DNA of 64,000 nt from CAWGGS01 sp046704745 (lineage in GTDB: Bacteria > Desulfobacterota > Desulfobulbia > Desulfobulbales > Desulfocapsaceae), in the NCBI GenBank assembly GCA_046704745.1, contig JBJKRL010000055.1:1-64000 (forward strand), read 5' to 3'. A program made the translations under genes and the position numbers. The notes beneath the pieces are model-generated. The model was not told where the DNA came from. It did not search any database and saw nothing but the letters and a program-made list of their open reading frames with translations. Shown piece by piece: positions 17,226 through 26,447 of this stretch; position 1 is the first letter of the stretch, and each line of letters begins with the position of its first letter.

Positions 17226-17487
17226 GTATGCAGGTACTGGTATTCCAGCTTTTTCCGAATCACTACCGGCATTGGCAGACATGAAATGAAGATAACAGAT
17301 ACGATGTGAGACTCACCTTTGGGTGTTTCACGGTTCTTGTCATCCCGCGGACTGGCGGTTCTAACCTCCGAGATCCTGTGGATTTGGCTGCCGCGCAGCT
17401 GTTTTGTGCTCCTATATTTATTTTTCCGAAGGTTACGCCGCACCGAACCTCAGGCAGACTAATTTGAAAAGTTCCATGGATGTCAGG

Positions 17488-18072
17488 TCACCCCCGGCTG
17501 AAATAATCAGGCTCGTTTCCCGGTTTCCATTTTATATTGCATCCCATGCTCGGCCTCTGTTCAGAGGAGATACTTTTCCCTAAAAGAAGTCTGTCAACCG
17601 CATCTGAGAGGTCGGCACCGGTAATCTCAACAGTGTTCCCCGGCCTGGCGCCGTCGAATTGGCCGCGGTATACAAGTTTTTTATCTTTATCAAAAAGAAA
17701 GAAATCCGGAGTGCATGCCGCATGGTAAGCTTGAGCGGTTTCCTGTTGTTCATCAACCAGATAGGGAAAGCTGAAGGCATACTCTTTGGCCGCCTGCCGC
17801 ATCTTCTCTGGAGAATCATCCGGGTACGCGGAAAAATCATTACTGTTGATGGCGACAACCGTGACCCCCTTCTCTTGGTAGGCACGTATCCGGTCGACCA
17901 ATCTCTCTCGAATATGCTGAACATACGGGCAATGATTGCACATGAAGATAACCAGCAACCCTTTATCTATCACCTGATTCTTCAATGAATACATATCGCC
18001 TTCCGGAGTAGGTAGACTAAAACCGGGTGCTTCAGTGCCAAGTGCAAGCATGGTAGACGGTGTAAGCGACAT
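17488..18072 (-). CDS. Thioredoxin-like redoxin (AhpC/TSA family)
   Basis: The 194-residue product starts after AGGGGGAGAG. It has the peroxiredoxin/TlpA-like layout: APGFSLPTPEG near residue 15, LLVIFMCNHCPYV with an active-site CNHC near residue 45, VTVVAINSND and PYLVDEQQETAQAYHAACTPDFFLFDKD. Members of this group with CNHCPYV reduce disulfides or peroxides. No signal peptide is seen, so it is cytoplasmic. It lies 14 bp after a TPR-protein gene on the same strand, so the two form an operon. Confidence 0.85.
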   Translation of the reverse strand: MSLTPSTMLALGTEAPGFSLPTPEGDMYSLKNQVIDKGLLVIFMCNHCPYVQHIRERLVDRIRAYQEKGVTVVAINSNDFSAYPDDSPEKMRQAAKEYAFSFPYLVDEQQETAQAYHAACTPDFFLFDKDKKLVYRGQFDGARPGNTVEITGADLSDAVDRLLLGKSISSEQRPSMGCNIKWKPGNEPDYFSRG

Positions 18073-18086
18073 AATTCTCTCCCCCT

Positions 18087-18596
18087 TTACTCATATCCAT
18101 CCATCACATGAACCTCGTCGGTTTGTTTAACCGGACGGAGATGAGGTTTTTCATTAAGAATTCGGGCGCAGGTGTTCCAGCGCAGGGCAGCGGCCTGATT
18201 GCCGGGTGAGCCGTTTTTCAAGGCCTCCTCATAGTCGGCCATGGCCTTTATATACCAGTCATAGGCAAGCCCCGAGGCACTCGGCCCGCCTTTTTTCTGG
18301 TGGGCTTTGGCCCTACGTTCTTTGATGACGCCTCGATAATAGAACCTGTTATGCTCGTCGGTGAGCAGGTCGAGCACCTCCATGGCCCTGTCAAATGCCG
18401 GATAGAGCTCGTCGGGGAATTTGTCGGTACGGGCCAGGAGAAGCATAATGAGTGCCTCTTGATTACCGGGATCTGCTTCTATTATATCCAGGCAGATACT
18501 TTCGGCTTCGTAAGGTTCTTTCAACAACCGATAACGTTCTGCTTTTTTAAGAGCGGCCGGTATGGATTTCTTGGTGAGCGTTTTAAGAGAATACAT
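18087..18596 (-). CDS. TPR-like protein
   Basis: ATG at 18596 is chosen because GGAAGGAGG lies just upstream. The 169-residue product has helical pairs such as AALKKAERYRLL and EAESICLDIIEADPGNQEALIMLLLA, then DWYIKAMADYEEALKNGSPGNQAAALRWNTCARIL, which are TPR-type repeats for protein contacts. It has no signal peptide. The companion redoxin gene downstream suggests a role in a redox or stress complex, but this is inferred from position only. Confidence 0.7.
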   Translation of the reverse strand: MYSLKTLTKKSIPAALKKAERYRLLKEPYEAESICLDIIEADPGNQEALIMLLLARTDKFPDELYPAFDRAMEVLDLLTDEHNRFYYRGVIKERRAKAHQKKGGPSASGLAYDWYIKAMADYEEALKNGSPGNQAAALRWNTCARILNEKPHLRPVKQTDEVHVMDGYE

Positions 18597-18971
18597 GGGA
18601 ACCTCCTTCCGACTGGTTGGTCGGCTTGTCACATCAGCCAATCATCTTCTTTTGGACGACTTATAAACCAAATTTCAACCTCTCCCGGATTTATAAGCAA
18701 CTGAGGCGGCTATGGATAGGCAAGCTCAGCAAGACTTTGTTCCGGGAAGCCGGTCAATATCCAGGTAGACGAAGACCCGGTTGTTCCCATGCGTGTTGCG
18801 GCGAAGAAGATAAAAAGACGCAGTGAGATTTCGGCTGCAGCCGCCCAGGCCTGCACACCTACCATTTCTTTCCGGGAACATCCGACGCTACCTACCTGAT
18901 AGAATAAATTTCTTTACCCTGACAGGCAACCCTTCCTAATAAATCACTTCCTCCTGCAGATGTTTTGTAAA
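18597..18971. other. Gap between sdhB and the TPR gene
   Basis: No gene is recognised. The 375 bases separate the 3' end of sdhB from the promoter side of the TPR gene; no clear terminator stem was seen. Notably, no sdhC/sdhD-like membrane gene lies here. Confidence 0.4.
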
Positions 18972-19682
18972 TCAAGCCGACTTAGCCTTTTGTTTTATCG
19001 CCGACTTAATCTGGGTCAGGCATTTGGTCACCGGGATGCCTTTTGGACATACATCCGTGCACCAGCGCATGGTTTTACATCCCCATACCCCGGCTTCCTG
19101 GTCCAGATCAGCCATGCGGCTGCCGGAAGCGGTATCTCTGGAATCAAAGAGATAGCGAAACGCCCGGAGCAGGGCCGCCGGCCCCAGGTAGTCGGGGTCG
19201 GCCCGATTGATGGGACAGGCAGACGTACACGAGGCGCAAAGGATACAGGCCAGGGCTGGTTCTATTTTTTTCTGCTCGGCCGGATTCTGCAGTCTCTCCT
19301 GCTCCGGTGGTGGTTCGTCATTGATCAGATACGGTTTGACCGATCGGTATTTTTCAAAAAACGGTTCCAGGTCCACAACCAGATCCTTGATAACCTTAAA
19401 AAGCGGCAGCGGTTCGATGACGAAATTCCCGCCGGTGGTAAAATCTCTAATCAGTTTCTGGCAGGCCAGGGTGACATTGCCGTTTATAACCATGGCGTCA
19501 GAGCCGCAGATTCCATGGGCGCAAGAGGCCCTGAAAGCAAGGCTGGCATCCTGCTCCCAACGAATTCTGTTGAGACAATCCAATATCTTATCCGTTGGTT
19601 CGGCCTCGACGTCATAGGTCTGATAACGGGGTTCATTGTCCTTTTCCGGATCGAAACGATAGATCGTAAAATGGCATTTCAT
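18972..19682 (-). CDS. sdhB: Succinate dehydrogenase/fumarate reductase iron-sulfur subunit
   Basis: This 236-residue protein has all three cluster motifs: SCAHGICGSDAM with a later LAC for [2Fe-2S] (residues about 55-75), CILCASCTSACP for [4Fe-4S] (about 145) and GCKTMRWCTDVCPKGI for [3Fe-4S] (about 200). It passes electrons between the flavoprotein and quinone. Translation starts one base after the sdhA stop, with GAGGA upstream, so the two are coupled. The choice between succinate oxidation and fumarate reduction cannot be made from sequence. Confidence 0.93.
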   Translation of the reverse strand: MKCHFTIYRFDPEKDNEPRYQTYDVEAEPTDKILDCLNRIRWEQDASLAFRASCAHGICGSDAMVINGNVTLACQKLIRDFTTGGNFVIEPLPLFKVIKDLVVDLEPFFEKYRSVKPYLINDEPPPEQERLQNPAEQKKIEPALACILCASCTSACPINRADPDYLGPAALLRAFRYLFDSRDTASGSRMADLDQEAGVWGCKTMRWCTDVCPKGIPVTKCLTQIKSAIKQKAKSA

Positions 19683-19683
19683 A

Positions 19684-21411
19684 TCAGTATGTCCTCTCTT
19701 TGGGTTCAAAACGTGTGATCGTCACCGGCCGGGTCCACTGGATAGGTTTTCCGGCATCATCGAGAGAGACCACGGAATGGGACAGAAATTTTTCATCGTT
19801 GCGATCGGGAAAGTCCTCCCGGCAATGCGCTCCCCTGCTTTCTTCCCGCCAGAGGGCGCTGCGGGTGATGGTTTCAGCCAGATCCAGCATGTAGCCCAGC
19901 TCAAAGTAATCCATCAACTCCCTGTTGAAGCGTTTCCCTTTGTCGGTAAGAGTCACTCGCCGATACCGCGCCTTTAAAGCGTTCAGGGTGTCCATGGTCT
20001 TGGCCAAAGTCTCTTTATGGCGAAATACCGACACATTATCCATCATCGTCTGCTGCATCCCGGCCATAATGGCGCCGATATGTTCCTTTCCGCTTGTCTT
20101 TCGGGCTTCGTTTATTTTTTCAATACCTTGATTTTCTAAAGCCTGTGATAACTTAGGCCAGCCCACGGTATGTATGTACTTGGCCATGGTCTTACCGGCC
20201 CTGCGGCCGAAGACCAGTGTATCAAGCAACGAGTTGCATCCAAGCCGATTGGCACCATGTACGGAAACACAGGCGCATTCGCCGGCGGCAAATAGCCCGT
20301 CAAAGAAAACGCCCTCACTGTTTTTAACCACCCTGCCTTCCACGTCGGTGGCGATACCGCCCATCATATAGTGGCAGGTGGGCTGCACCGGAATGGGCTC
20401 TTTCTTGGCATCCACGCCTGAGTAGGTGCGGGCAAAGCCAATAATCTCGGCTAGCTTGGCACCGATTTCTTCCTGGGGGAGATGGGTCAGATCGAGGTGG
20501 ACGTAATCCTTGCCGTCGATGCCTCGTCCGGCGCGAACCTCCTCCAGAATACAGCGCGAGACCATATCGCGCGGTGCCAGGTCCTTTATGGTCGGGGCAT
20601 AACGCTCCATGAACCGTTCACCGTCTTTGTTGCGCAGTATGCCCCCTTCACCGCGGGCGGCTTCACTTATGAGTATGCCGAGTTTGTAGATCCCTGTGGG
20701 ATGAAACTGGACGAATTCCATATCCTGGAGCGGTGCACCGGCGCGATAGGCCAGTGCCATTCCGTCTCCGGTGGAGGCCATGGCGTTGGACGTGGTCTTG
20801 AAAATCTTACCGGCCCCACCGGTTGCCAGCAGCAAGGCTTTGCAATGGAGGGTATGAATCTGCCCGGTGTTGAGATCATAGACACTGACTCCGCAGCAGC
20901 GCCCGTTTTCCACCAGCAGCGACAGGACATGAAACTCATGCAGGAATTCGATGCCGCGCTGCACGCTCTTCTCCCAGAGCGTATCCAGGATCACCCTGCC
21001 GGTGCGGTCGGCAGCAAAACAGGCACGCTTGACCGGTGCGGCTCCAAAGTCACGGGTATGACCACCGAAGGCCCGCTGAGCGATTTTTCCCTCGGACGTG
21101 CGGTTGAATGGCACTCCCATATGTTCCAATTCGTAAATTACCCGGGGGGCGTCCTTGGTCATGATCTCGATGGCATCCTGATCGCCAAGATAGTCACTGC
21201 CCTTGACCGTATCGAACATATGCCATTCCCAGCTGTCTTTTTCCTCATTGCCGACCGCAGCGCCGATCCCCCCCTGGGCCGCTCCCGAATGTGACCGTGT
21301 GGCAAACACTTTGGTAATAACGGCAACGCGGGTATCCTGGCCCAATTCGATGGCCGCACGCAGACCTGCAAGTCCCGCACCCACGATAATAACATCATAC
21401 CGCTGGTCCAT
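19684..21411 (-). CDS. sdhA: Succinate dehydrogenase/fumarate reductase flavoprotein subunit
   Basis: This 575-residue protein has the FAD Rossmann start DVIIVGAGLAGLRAAIEL, the covalent-FAD region ATRSHSGAAQGGIGAA, the capping-domain FGGHTRDFGA and the active-site HPTGIYKLGILISEAARGEGGIL. RMVSR-type residues follow, then HYMMGGI and LGCNSLLDTLVFGR near the C-terminus. GAGGAGGGGG precedes the ATG. It interconverts succinate and fumarate. It is co-transcribed with sdhB. No cytochrome-b anchor gene is beside it on either side, which is unusual for this operon. Confidence 0.95.
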   Translation of the reverse strand: MDQRYDVIIVGAGLAGLRAAIELGQDTRVAVITKVFATRSHSGAAQGGIGAAVGNEEKDSWEWHMFDTVKGSDYLGDQDAIEIMTKDAPRVIYELEHMGVPFNRTSEGKIAQRAFGGHTRDFGAAPVKRACFAADRTGRVILDTLWEKSVQRGIEFLHEFHVLSLLVENGRCCGVSVYDLNTGQIHTLHCKALLLATGGAGKIFKTTSNAMASTGDGMALAYRAGAPLQDMEFVQFHPTGIYKLGILISEAARGEGGILRNKDGERFMERYAPTIKDLAPRDMVSRCILEEVRAGRGIDGKDYVHLDLTHLPQEEIGAKLAEIIGFARTYSGVDAKKEPIPVQPTCHYMMGGIATDVEGRVVKNSEGVFFDGLFAAGECACVSVHGANRLGCNSLLDTLVFGRRAGKTMAKYIHTVGWPKLSQALENQGIEKINEARKTSGKEHIGAIMAGMQQTMMDNVSVFRHKETLAKTMDTLNALKARYRRVTLTDKGKRFNRELMDYFELGYMLDLAETITRSALWREESRGAHCREDFPDRNDEKFLSHSVVSLDDAGKPIQWTRPVTITRFEPKERTY

Positions 21412-22009
21412 ACCCCCTCCTCTGTATGTCAGGTGAAATAATAAGAATGAGCTTTTTTAGACAGGAGCGAGAAAATACCTGTCTTGCTGTTGGCTGTCTC
21501 CCCCATGGGCAAAGCTTATTAAATCCTATTCGATCACCAATGCCGATGCAAATTTTTTCTCAAAAGGCTTTTTAAGGATACTGAATGTACGTCACACAAA
21601 TTCAACCTGCGGGAAACAGGCAAAACAAGGCTTATCCGGAGCATGCATACCCACATATAACCGGAAAAAGGCGGAAGCAACGCCTACAGGATGCCTCGCG
21701 GAGACCAACAGGTGTACACATTAGATCCGAAGGATTGCGGACTGCCCTCGTCGTTTGCCGAAATAATTTCACCTATCAAATTGATATCAAATAAATAATT
21801 TCATGTTGTCCAGTGTTTTTCATGAAATATGCGGGGTAATCAGGATGAACTCCAAACAAGCTTCCAACGAGATTTGCCGGTGCAAGTAAAAAAACCATGC
21901 GCATTTTGCAATTTTTCATCAATCTTTCTTCTTTATACTTGACAAGCAACATGATGATCTTCATTTTTCCCTGAGCCGGCGTGGTTGGCGGGACCATATT
22001 GGCCAGCGA
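21412..22009. other. Divergent gap between sdhA and the MFS exporter
   Basis: No convincing gene is seen. The stretch must carry the sdhAB promoter (minus strand) and, at its right edge, a tandem-repeat array listed separately. A short minus-strand frame near 21776-21997 has no protein-like features. Confidence 0.4.
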
Positions 22010-22066
22010 TTTATGCCCCTTTGGGGTGTTTATGCCCTTTTGGGGTGTTTATGCCCCTTTGGGTTC
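22010..22066 (+). repeat. Tandem 19 bp repeats, array 1
   Basis: Three head-to-tail units of TTTATGCCCCTTTGGGGTG lie at 22010-22028, 22029-22047 and 22048-22066. Each carries a CCCCTTTGGGG inverted repeat. The array sits about 50 bases upstream of the longest MFS reading frame. A diverged version, also three units, occurs at 61564-61619; both are followed by ACAAGAA- or GCAAGAA-like sequence. Confidence 0.8.
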
Positions 22067-22113
22067 AACAAGAAAAACAAACGGATGTTCGGTAACAGAC
22101 TTTTTCGGCAATC

Positions 22114-23667
22114 TTGTTTTTTTCGGACCCCAAAACCTCTTTTGGCATTACATTGAACGCACGAAAGGACGACATAATCTTTCCCAACCGGCAAAACCGG
22201 CATGCAACAACCCCAATAAAACAACACACAGATAGCGACCAGTCCCCCGGAAAGACAATCGGTCGCTGGCAGGTGTTTTTTCTTGTGGCCATAGGTATTT
22301 TCATGGCTACGCTGGACGGCTCCATCGTCAACATTGCCGTACCGACCATCATGAAGGAACTTCAGGTTTCGGTTGTTGCTGTACAATGGGTAGTGATGAT
22401 ATACCTTCTGATCGTCACCTCACTGATTCTCAGTTTTGGACGGCTCAGCGATATCCTCGGACGTCGCAGGGTCTACAGCTATGGGTTGGCGATTTTCTCT
22501 ATCGGTTCGCTCCTCTGCGGTCTTGCTCCCGGAGTCGTATGGCTGATTGCGGCGCGCTTTGCCCAAGGGTTGGGAGCGGCCATGATCATGGCCTGCACTC
22601 CTGCTTTGATCGTTGACGCCTTTCCCCCGGCGGAACGTGGCAGAGCGTTGGGTTTTATCGGTTCGGTCGTAGCCTCCGGTTTGACAACCGGTCCGGTTCT
22701 CGGCGGTCTTTTGCTCCACTTTTTTTCCTGGAGGGCCATCTTCCTGATCAATATTCCCATTGGACTGGTCACTGCCGTTTTGGTCCATACGTTGTTGAAA
22801 GGAAGCCAGGCCGATATCGAGCGTCGAGAGACTTTTGACTGGTCGGGCGCTATCTTGCTGGCCTTGTGCCTGGGCTCACTTCTGCTGGCAATCACCCACG
22901 GCTATGAATGGGGGTATTCCTCTGCTCCGATCCTGCTGCTTACCGGAATATTTCTGGCCAGCATCTTCGGTCTGATCCTGGTGGAACGGCGCATGGTCCA
23001 TCCGATTCTGGACAGTGAGCTGTTTCAAATTCGCCTTTTCACTCTACCGGTTGTCGCTGCAGTCATACTCTTCATGAGTCTTTTCAGCCTCGTCTTTCTC
23101 ATGCCCTTCTACCTGCTCGATCCCGGAGGTTATACCGTTGCTCAGGCCGGGTATGTGATGGCCACCATTTTTGTCTTCCTTTTCGTCGTCTCACCGATTT
23201 CAGGCGCCATTTCCGATCGAATCGGCTCCCGCTTGTTATGCACCTGCGGAACCGGAATTGTCGCCCTGGCCCTCTACCTTCTCTCCCTGCTGCCCGCTGA
23301 TGCATCCGTTTTCGATATCGTCTGGCGGCTGGCCCTATCCGGCATCGGGATGGCCGTTTTTATCCCGCCAAACAGTGCCGCAGCCATGAGCAACATCCCA
23401 CCTCAACGCCGCGGAATAGCAAGCGCTACGGTGGCTGCGGCCAGAAATCTCGGCATGGTAATGGGAGTTGCGGTGAGCGGAGCGGTATTCAACAGCTCAT
23501 TCCAACGATTGAGCCGAGGTGTTCCCTTAAAGCTTTACCAACCGTCCATGGAGCACATCTTTATGTCGGCTTTTCATACAGCCATGATCGGCGGAATGGT
23601 GGTTGCCGCTGCAGGAGTGATTATTTCTTTTCTCAGGGGGCCGGAAATGCTTCAAAATCGGCAATGA
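22114..23667 (+). CDS. MFS multidrug exporter, DHA2 (EmrB/QacA) family
   Basis: About 14 transmembrane helices are visible from residue 52 on. Family signatures include FMATLDGSIVNIAVPTI in helix 1, SFGRLSDILGRRRVY in the helix 2-3 loop, and GSVVASGLTTGPVLGGLL in helix 5 (motif C). Such proteins export lipophilic drugs in exchange for protons. The start is uncertain: TTG 22114 is the most upstream choice and no ribosome-binding site decides it, while the first roughly 45 residues look unstructured. The tandem repeat array just upstream may regulate it. No membrane-fusion partner gene is adjacent. Confidence 0.88.
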   Translation: MFFSDPKTSFGITLNARKDDIIFPNRQNRHATTPIKQHTDSDQSPGKTIGRWQVFFLVAIGIFMATLDGSIVNIAVPTIMKELQVSVVAVQWVVMIYLLIVTSLILSFGRLSDILGRRRVYSYGLAIFSIGSLLCGLAPGVVWLIAARFAQGLGAAMIMACTPALIVDAFPPAERGRALGFIGSVVASGLTTGPVLGGLLLHFFSWRAIFLINIPIGLVTAVLVHTLLKGSQADIERRETFDWSGAILLALCLGSLLLAITHGYEWGYSSAPILLLTGIFLASIFGLILVERRMVHPILDSELFQIRLFTLPVVAAVILFMSLFSLVFLMPFYLLDPGGYTVAQAGYVMATIFVFLFVVSPISGAISDRIGSRLLCTCGTGIVALALYLLSLLPADASVFDIVWRLALSGIGMAVFIPPNSAAAMSNIPPQRRGIASATVAAARNLGMVMGVAVSGAVFNSSFQRLSRGVPLKLYQPSMEHIFMSAFHTAMIGGMVVAAAGVIISFLRGPEMLQNRQ

Positions 23668-23808
23668 AATTCATAAAATATCATGAAGATCCAAGTATTT
23701 CCTGTTGTTTTTTTCAGTATTGTGCAATAATTTATACTATAATTGCATCCATCGATTTTTAAACATTTTAAATTTCGACACAAATCCATATGATTAGATA
23801 GCATTTTT

Positions 23809-24822
23809 ATGACCCCGAAGAAGCAGATCATAGATAACGAATTGATGAAGGAAGTTATCTCCATCCGTGTCGATACTCTCTGGCGCATGCTAGAGCAGAA
23901 CAGACTTGGCTTTCTTCCGGAAATCCATGAAGAAGGGGCTACCGGCAAGTATGACAATAAAGGGGCGATTTTTATCCCCGGAGGACTTATTTACCAGGAT
24001 GTTGATGAACGCTTTATCCGATATGCTTCCTACGGACAAATCACCTCGACACAATTTCGGGAAAAGATCAGAGGAGTAATGTGCTACGACAACGCCACAT
24101 TGCTTTATCCGGATGGTATAGCAGGCGGAATCAATCTTGACGGCGGCTTTTTTTCCAAAGCTGCCCGCCGAATCTTCAGCTATAAAAAGGCGGCGTACCG
24201 GCGTACCAAGAGAATCGGCAGCGGGTCGTCCATTGAAATAAGCTCCGACGAAATCTTAAAAAGCCACTGCCCGACCTATATGAAGCCGCCTTACGGTGCC
24301 AGGACTCGAATCAGCACCTGTGTTTCCGTAGGTCTGATCGATCCGCCGATGTTTTTTGCCTACAACAAGACTGAATTGAACTTTTCTCTGAAACAGTCCA
24401 AGCGCTTTGTCGAAGACCTCGACAAAACCCGGGAAGCTCCGCTGTCCACAGACGGCAAGGTCCTGTATCCACCCTATGTCATTGTCTGCCATGACACCCG
24501 CTACAAGGAAAACAGTTTCACAGGACTGACCCGAATTCTAGGAATTGGCAAGTTCGGAGAATTTGCCACATTCTCTTTTGAAATGCTCAACAAACGCCTG
24601 GCCTCCGAACTCAAACGTAAAAACCAGACATTTAAGGATGAAGACATCTTTGCCGAACAAAACGACTCTCCGATTTTCGGCATTCTCCGCGTCTATACTA
24701 TAACAAACCCCGGCAAACGGTCGGCTAAATATCAGCTGCACATCCTCTCGCCCGAAGAGGACCTTGATATCGATGTCGCCAAGGCCAAAATTACGGCCCA
24801 GGCACACTATTGCTGCCGATAA
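23809..24822 (+). CDS. Hypothetical protein, unknown family
   Basis: This soluble 337-residue protein has no signal peptide or transmembrane segment. Its glycine-rich middle (IFIPGGLIYQDV; YPDGIAGGINLDGGFF), the YMKPPYGARTRISTCVSVGL segment and YPPYVIVCHDTRYKE suggest an alpha/beta domain with a nucleotide- or sugar-binding character. No family is recognised; see the rejected DisA comparison. Codon use matches the neighbouring core genes. It appears to be a single-gene unit, preceded by an AT-rich region (23670-23800) and followed by the radical SAM operon promoter. Confidence 0.55.
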   Translation: MTPKKQIIDNELMKEVISIRVDTLWRMLEQNRLGFLPEIHEEGATGKYDNKGAIFIPGGLIYQDVDERFIRYASYGQITSTQFREKIRGVMCYDNATLLYPDGIAGGINLDGGFFSKAARRIFSYKKAAYRRTKRIGSGSSIEISSDEILKSHCPTYMKPPYGARTRISTCVSVGLIDPPMFFAYNKTELNFSLKQSKRFVEDLDKTREAPLSTDGKVLYPPYVIVCHDTRYKENSFTGLTRILGIGKFGEFATFSFEMLNKRLASELKRKNQTFKDEDIFAEQNDSPIFGILRVYTITNPGKRSAKYQLHILSPEEDLDIDVAKAKITAQAHYCCR

Positions 24823-24952
24823 CGTCTCTGGTCATCGCAATTTTACACTGGGACACGCCTCATTTTCTCCTCCCTCAGCTTTGCTTCACAATCCTTTGAG
24901 CCTCTACAAATGTTCTTTTCAGCCCTCAGTTGTGGCCGATTTTCGGATAAAA

Positions 24953-24997
24953 TGTTCAATTGAACAAAAGCGTTGACGCTTTAGAGTAATTACTCTA
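24953..24997 (+). promoter_or_regulatory. Three adjacent palindromes (operators) before the radical SAM-TetR operon
   Basis: TGTTCAATTGAACA (24953-24966) is a perfect 14 bp palindrome. AAAGCG-TTGA-CGCTTT follows at 24967-24982. TAGAGTAATTACTCTA (24982-24997) is a perfect 16 bp palindrome placed between the -35 and -10 boxes, the usual position for a TetR-type operator. The TetR gene is the second gene of the operon. Confidence 0.75.
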
Positions 24998-25001
24998 ATA
25001 T
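24973..25001 (+). promoter_or_regulatory. Sigma-70-type promoter of the radical SAM-TetR operon
   Basis: TTGACG (24973-24978) and TAATAT (24996-25001) are separated by exactly 17 bp, and the 16 bp palindrome fills the spacer. Translation begins about 50 bases downstream, after an ACCGGAGGTT ribosome-binding site. Confidence 0.7.
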
Positions 25002-25049
25002 TAATTTCACCCTCTTTCCAATGCTTGAACAAAAAATACCGGAGGTTCC

Positions 25050-26447
25050 ATGCGCATATTGCTCATCCAGCCACCAAGCAACATCGGATTTATCGATCGT
25101 GTCTACATGCACGAGCCCTTAGCACTTGAATATCTCGGGGCGGGTTTGAAAATCGATGGTCATGAGGTTCTCTTGCACGACGGCCGTATAGATCAGGAAA
25201 TTATGGCAGCCGCCGAAGCATTCAGCCCGCACCTGATTGGTCTGACTGCCTATACCAGCCAGGTTCCCATCGTAGTCGGCCTTGCTGGAAGGCTCAAAAA
25301 TATTGCCTCCAGACCTTTTGTGGTTGTCGGAGGACACCATGCTACTGTATGTCCGTTTGATTTCAATTTCGGTTCCATCGATCTCATTGTCATCGGCGAG
25401 GGTGTAGCGGCCCTGCGGCAAATCGTGCGGCATCTCGCGGCGAAGCAGGATTTCACATCGATTGAAGGGTTGGCCATTCCTGGAGAGACACTGCGGTTTA
25501 CCGCGAAACGCCTCCATCCTGATTTAGACGAATTGCCGATTCCGGATCGCTCGCTTTCGGCCCGTTACCGAAAGCAATATTTCAGTGAATGGTTGCGTCC
25601 ACTGGCCTCAATTCGAACCTCTCTTGGTTGTATCGGTCGATGCACTTTCTGCGCACTTTGGTCAATTACAGAAGGAAAATATCTCCGACGCGACCCGGAA
25701 ACGGTAATTGGCGAGCTCTTGGATATTGAGGAGAAAAATGTTTTTTTCTGCGATGACGAGTCAATGTGCGATGTCAACCGCATGCGGCAACTGGCCGAAC
25801 TCATTAAAGAAAACGATATCCAAAAACGCTATTTCCTCTATGCCAGGGTTGATACCATCGTGCGCCATCCCGATCTCTTTGCTCAATGGCAGGGAATAGG
25901 ACTGCGACAGGTCTTTGTGGGGATGGAGAGTTATTCCGATAACCGCCTGCAGGAGATAAAGAAAGGGATAACGGTGGCCCAGCAAGAGGAAGCTATCAAG
26001 ACCCTTAAAAAACTAAAGATTCTTCCCTATGCCTCCTTCATGGTCGATCCTGATTTTTCACGGGAAGATTTCCGTTCTCTGACAGCTTGCGTACGCCGCC
26101 TCAAACTCAACCATGCTTCTTTTTCCATCCTTACCCCGCTTCCGGGGACCGTCCTTTTCGACCGGCACAGACAAAATCTTCCGATACACCGGCCGGACCT
26201 ATTCGATTTCATCCACACAGTCCTGCCTACCCGTCTGCCGCTGGAGGAATTTTATACGGAATTTGCCAATCTCTGGCAGAATGCCGTGCCACCGCACCGG
26301 GCCATAAAGATGCTTCTTCACTATGATCCGAGACGATTACCTCAAGTCCTGCGGCTCTTTGGTGAAGCAGTGAAGACAATGAGAAGAGGGCATCTGGACC
26401 ACCGGAAGATTATCGGCTACAATGCCTGGCATGGTGAAAAAAATTAA
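25050..26447 (+). CDS. B12-binding-domain radical SAM protein
   Basis: This 465-residue protein has an N-terminal cobalamin-binding-like Rossmann domain (residues 1-150, with GGHHATVCP at 94-102) followed by a radical SAM barrel carrying the cluster motif C194-x3-C198-x2-C201 in SLGCIGRCTFC. The class includes C-, P- and S-methyltransferases and ring-forming enzymes acting on lipids, antibiotics and tetrapyrroles. The DxHxxG cobalamin motif is not obvious, so B12 may be bound base-off without it. The substrate is unknown. A TetR gene overlaps its 3' end, so the enzyme is probably induced by a ligand of that regulator. Confidence 0.88.
   Translation: MRILLIQPPSNIGFIDRVYMHEPLALEYLGAGLKIDGHEVLLHDGRIDQEIMAAAEAFSPHLIGLTAYTSQVPIVVGLAGRLKNIASRPFVVVGGHHATVCPFDFNFGSIDLIVIGEGVAALRQIVRHLAAKQDFTSIEGLAIPGETLRFTAKRLHPDLDELPIPDRSLSARYRKQYFSEWLRPLASIRTSLGCIGRCTFCALWSITEGKYLRRDPETVIGELLDIEEKNVFFCDDESMCDVNRMRQLAELIKENDIQKRYFLYARVDTIVRHPDLFAQWQGIGLRQVFVGMESYSDNRLQEIKKGITVAQQEEAIKTLKKLKILPYASFMVDPDFSREDFRSLTACVRRLKLNHASFSILTPLPGTVLFDRHRQNLPIHRPDLFDFIHTVLPTRLPLEEFYTEFANLWQNAVPPHRAIKMLLHYDPRRLPQVLRLFGEAVKTMRRGHLDHRKIIGYNAWHGEKN

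Noticed and set aside
22010..22066. CRISPR array
   Set aside because: Repeats are 19 bp and contiguous, without spacers, and only three units occur.
23809..24822. DisA-type diadenylate cyclase
   Set aside because: A DGG and an ARTRIS segment recall DGA and RHR motifs, but spacing and surrounding residues do not match, so no call is made.
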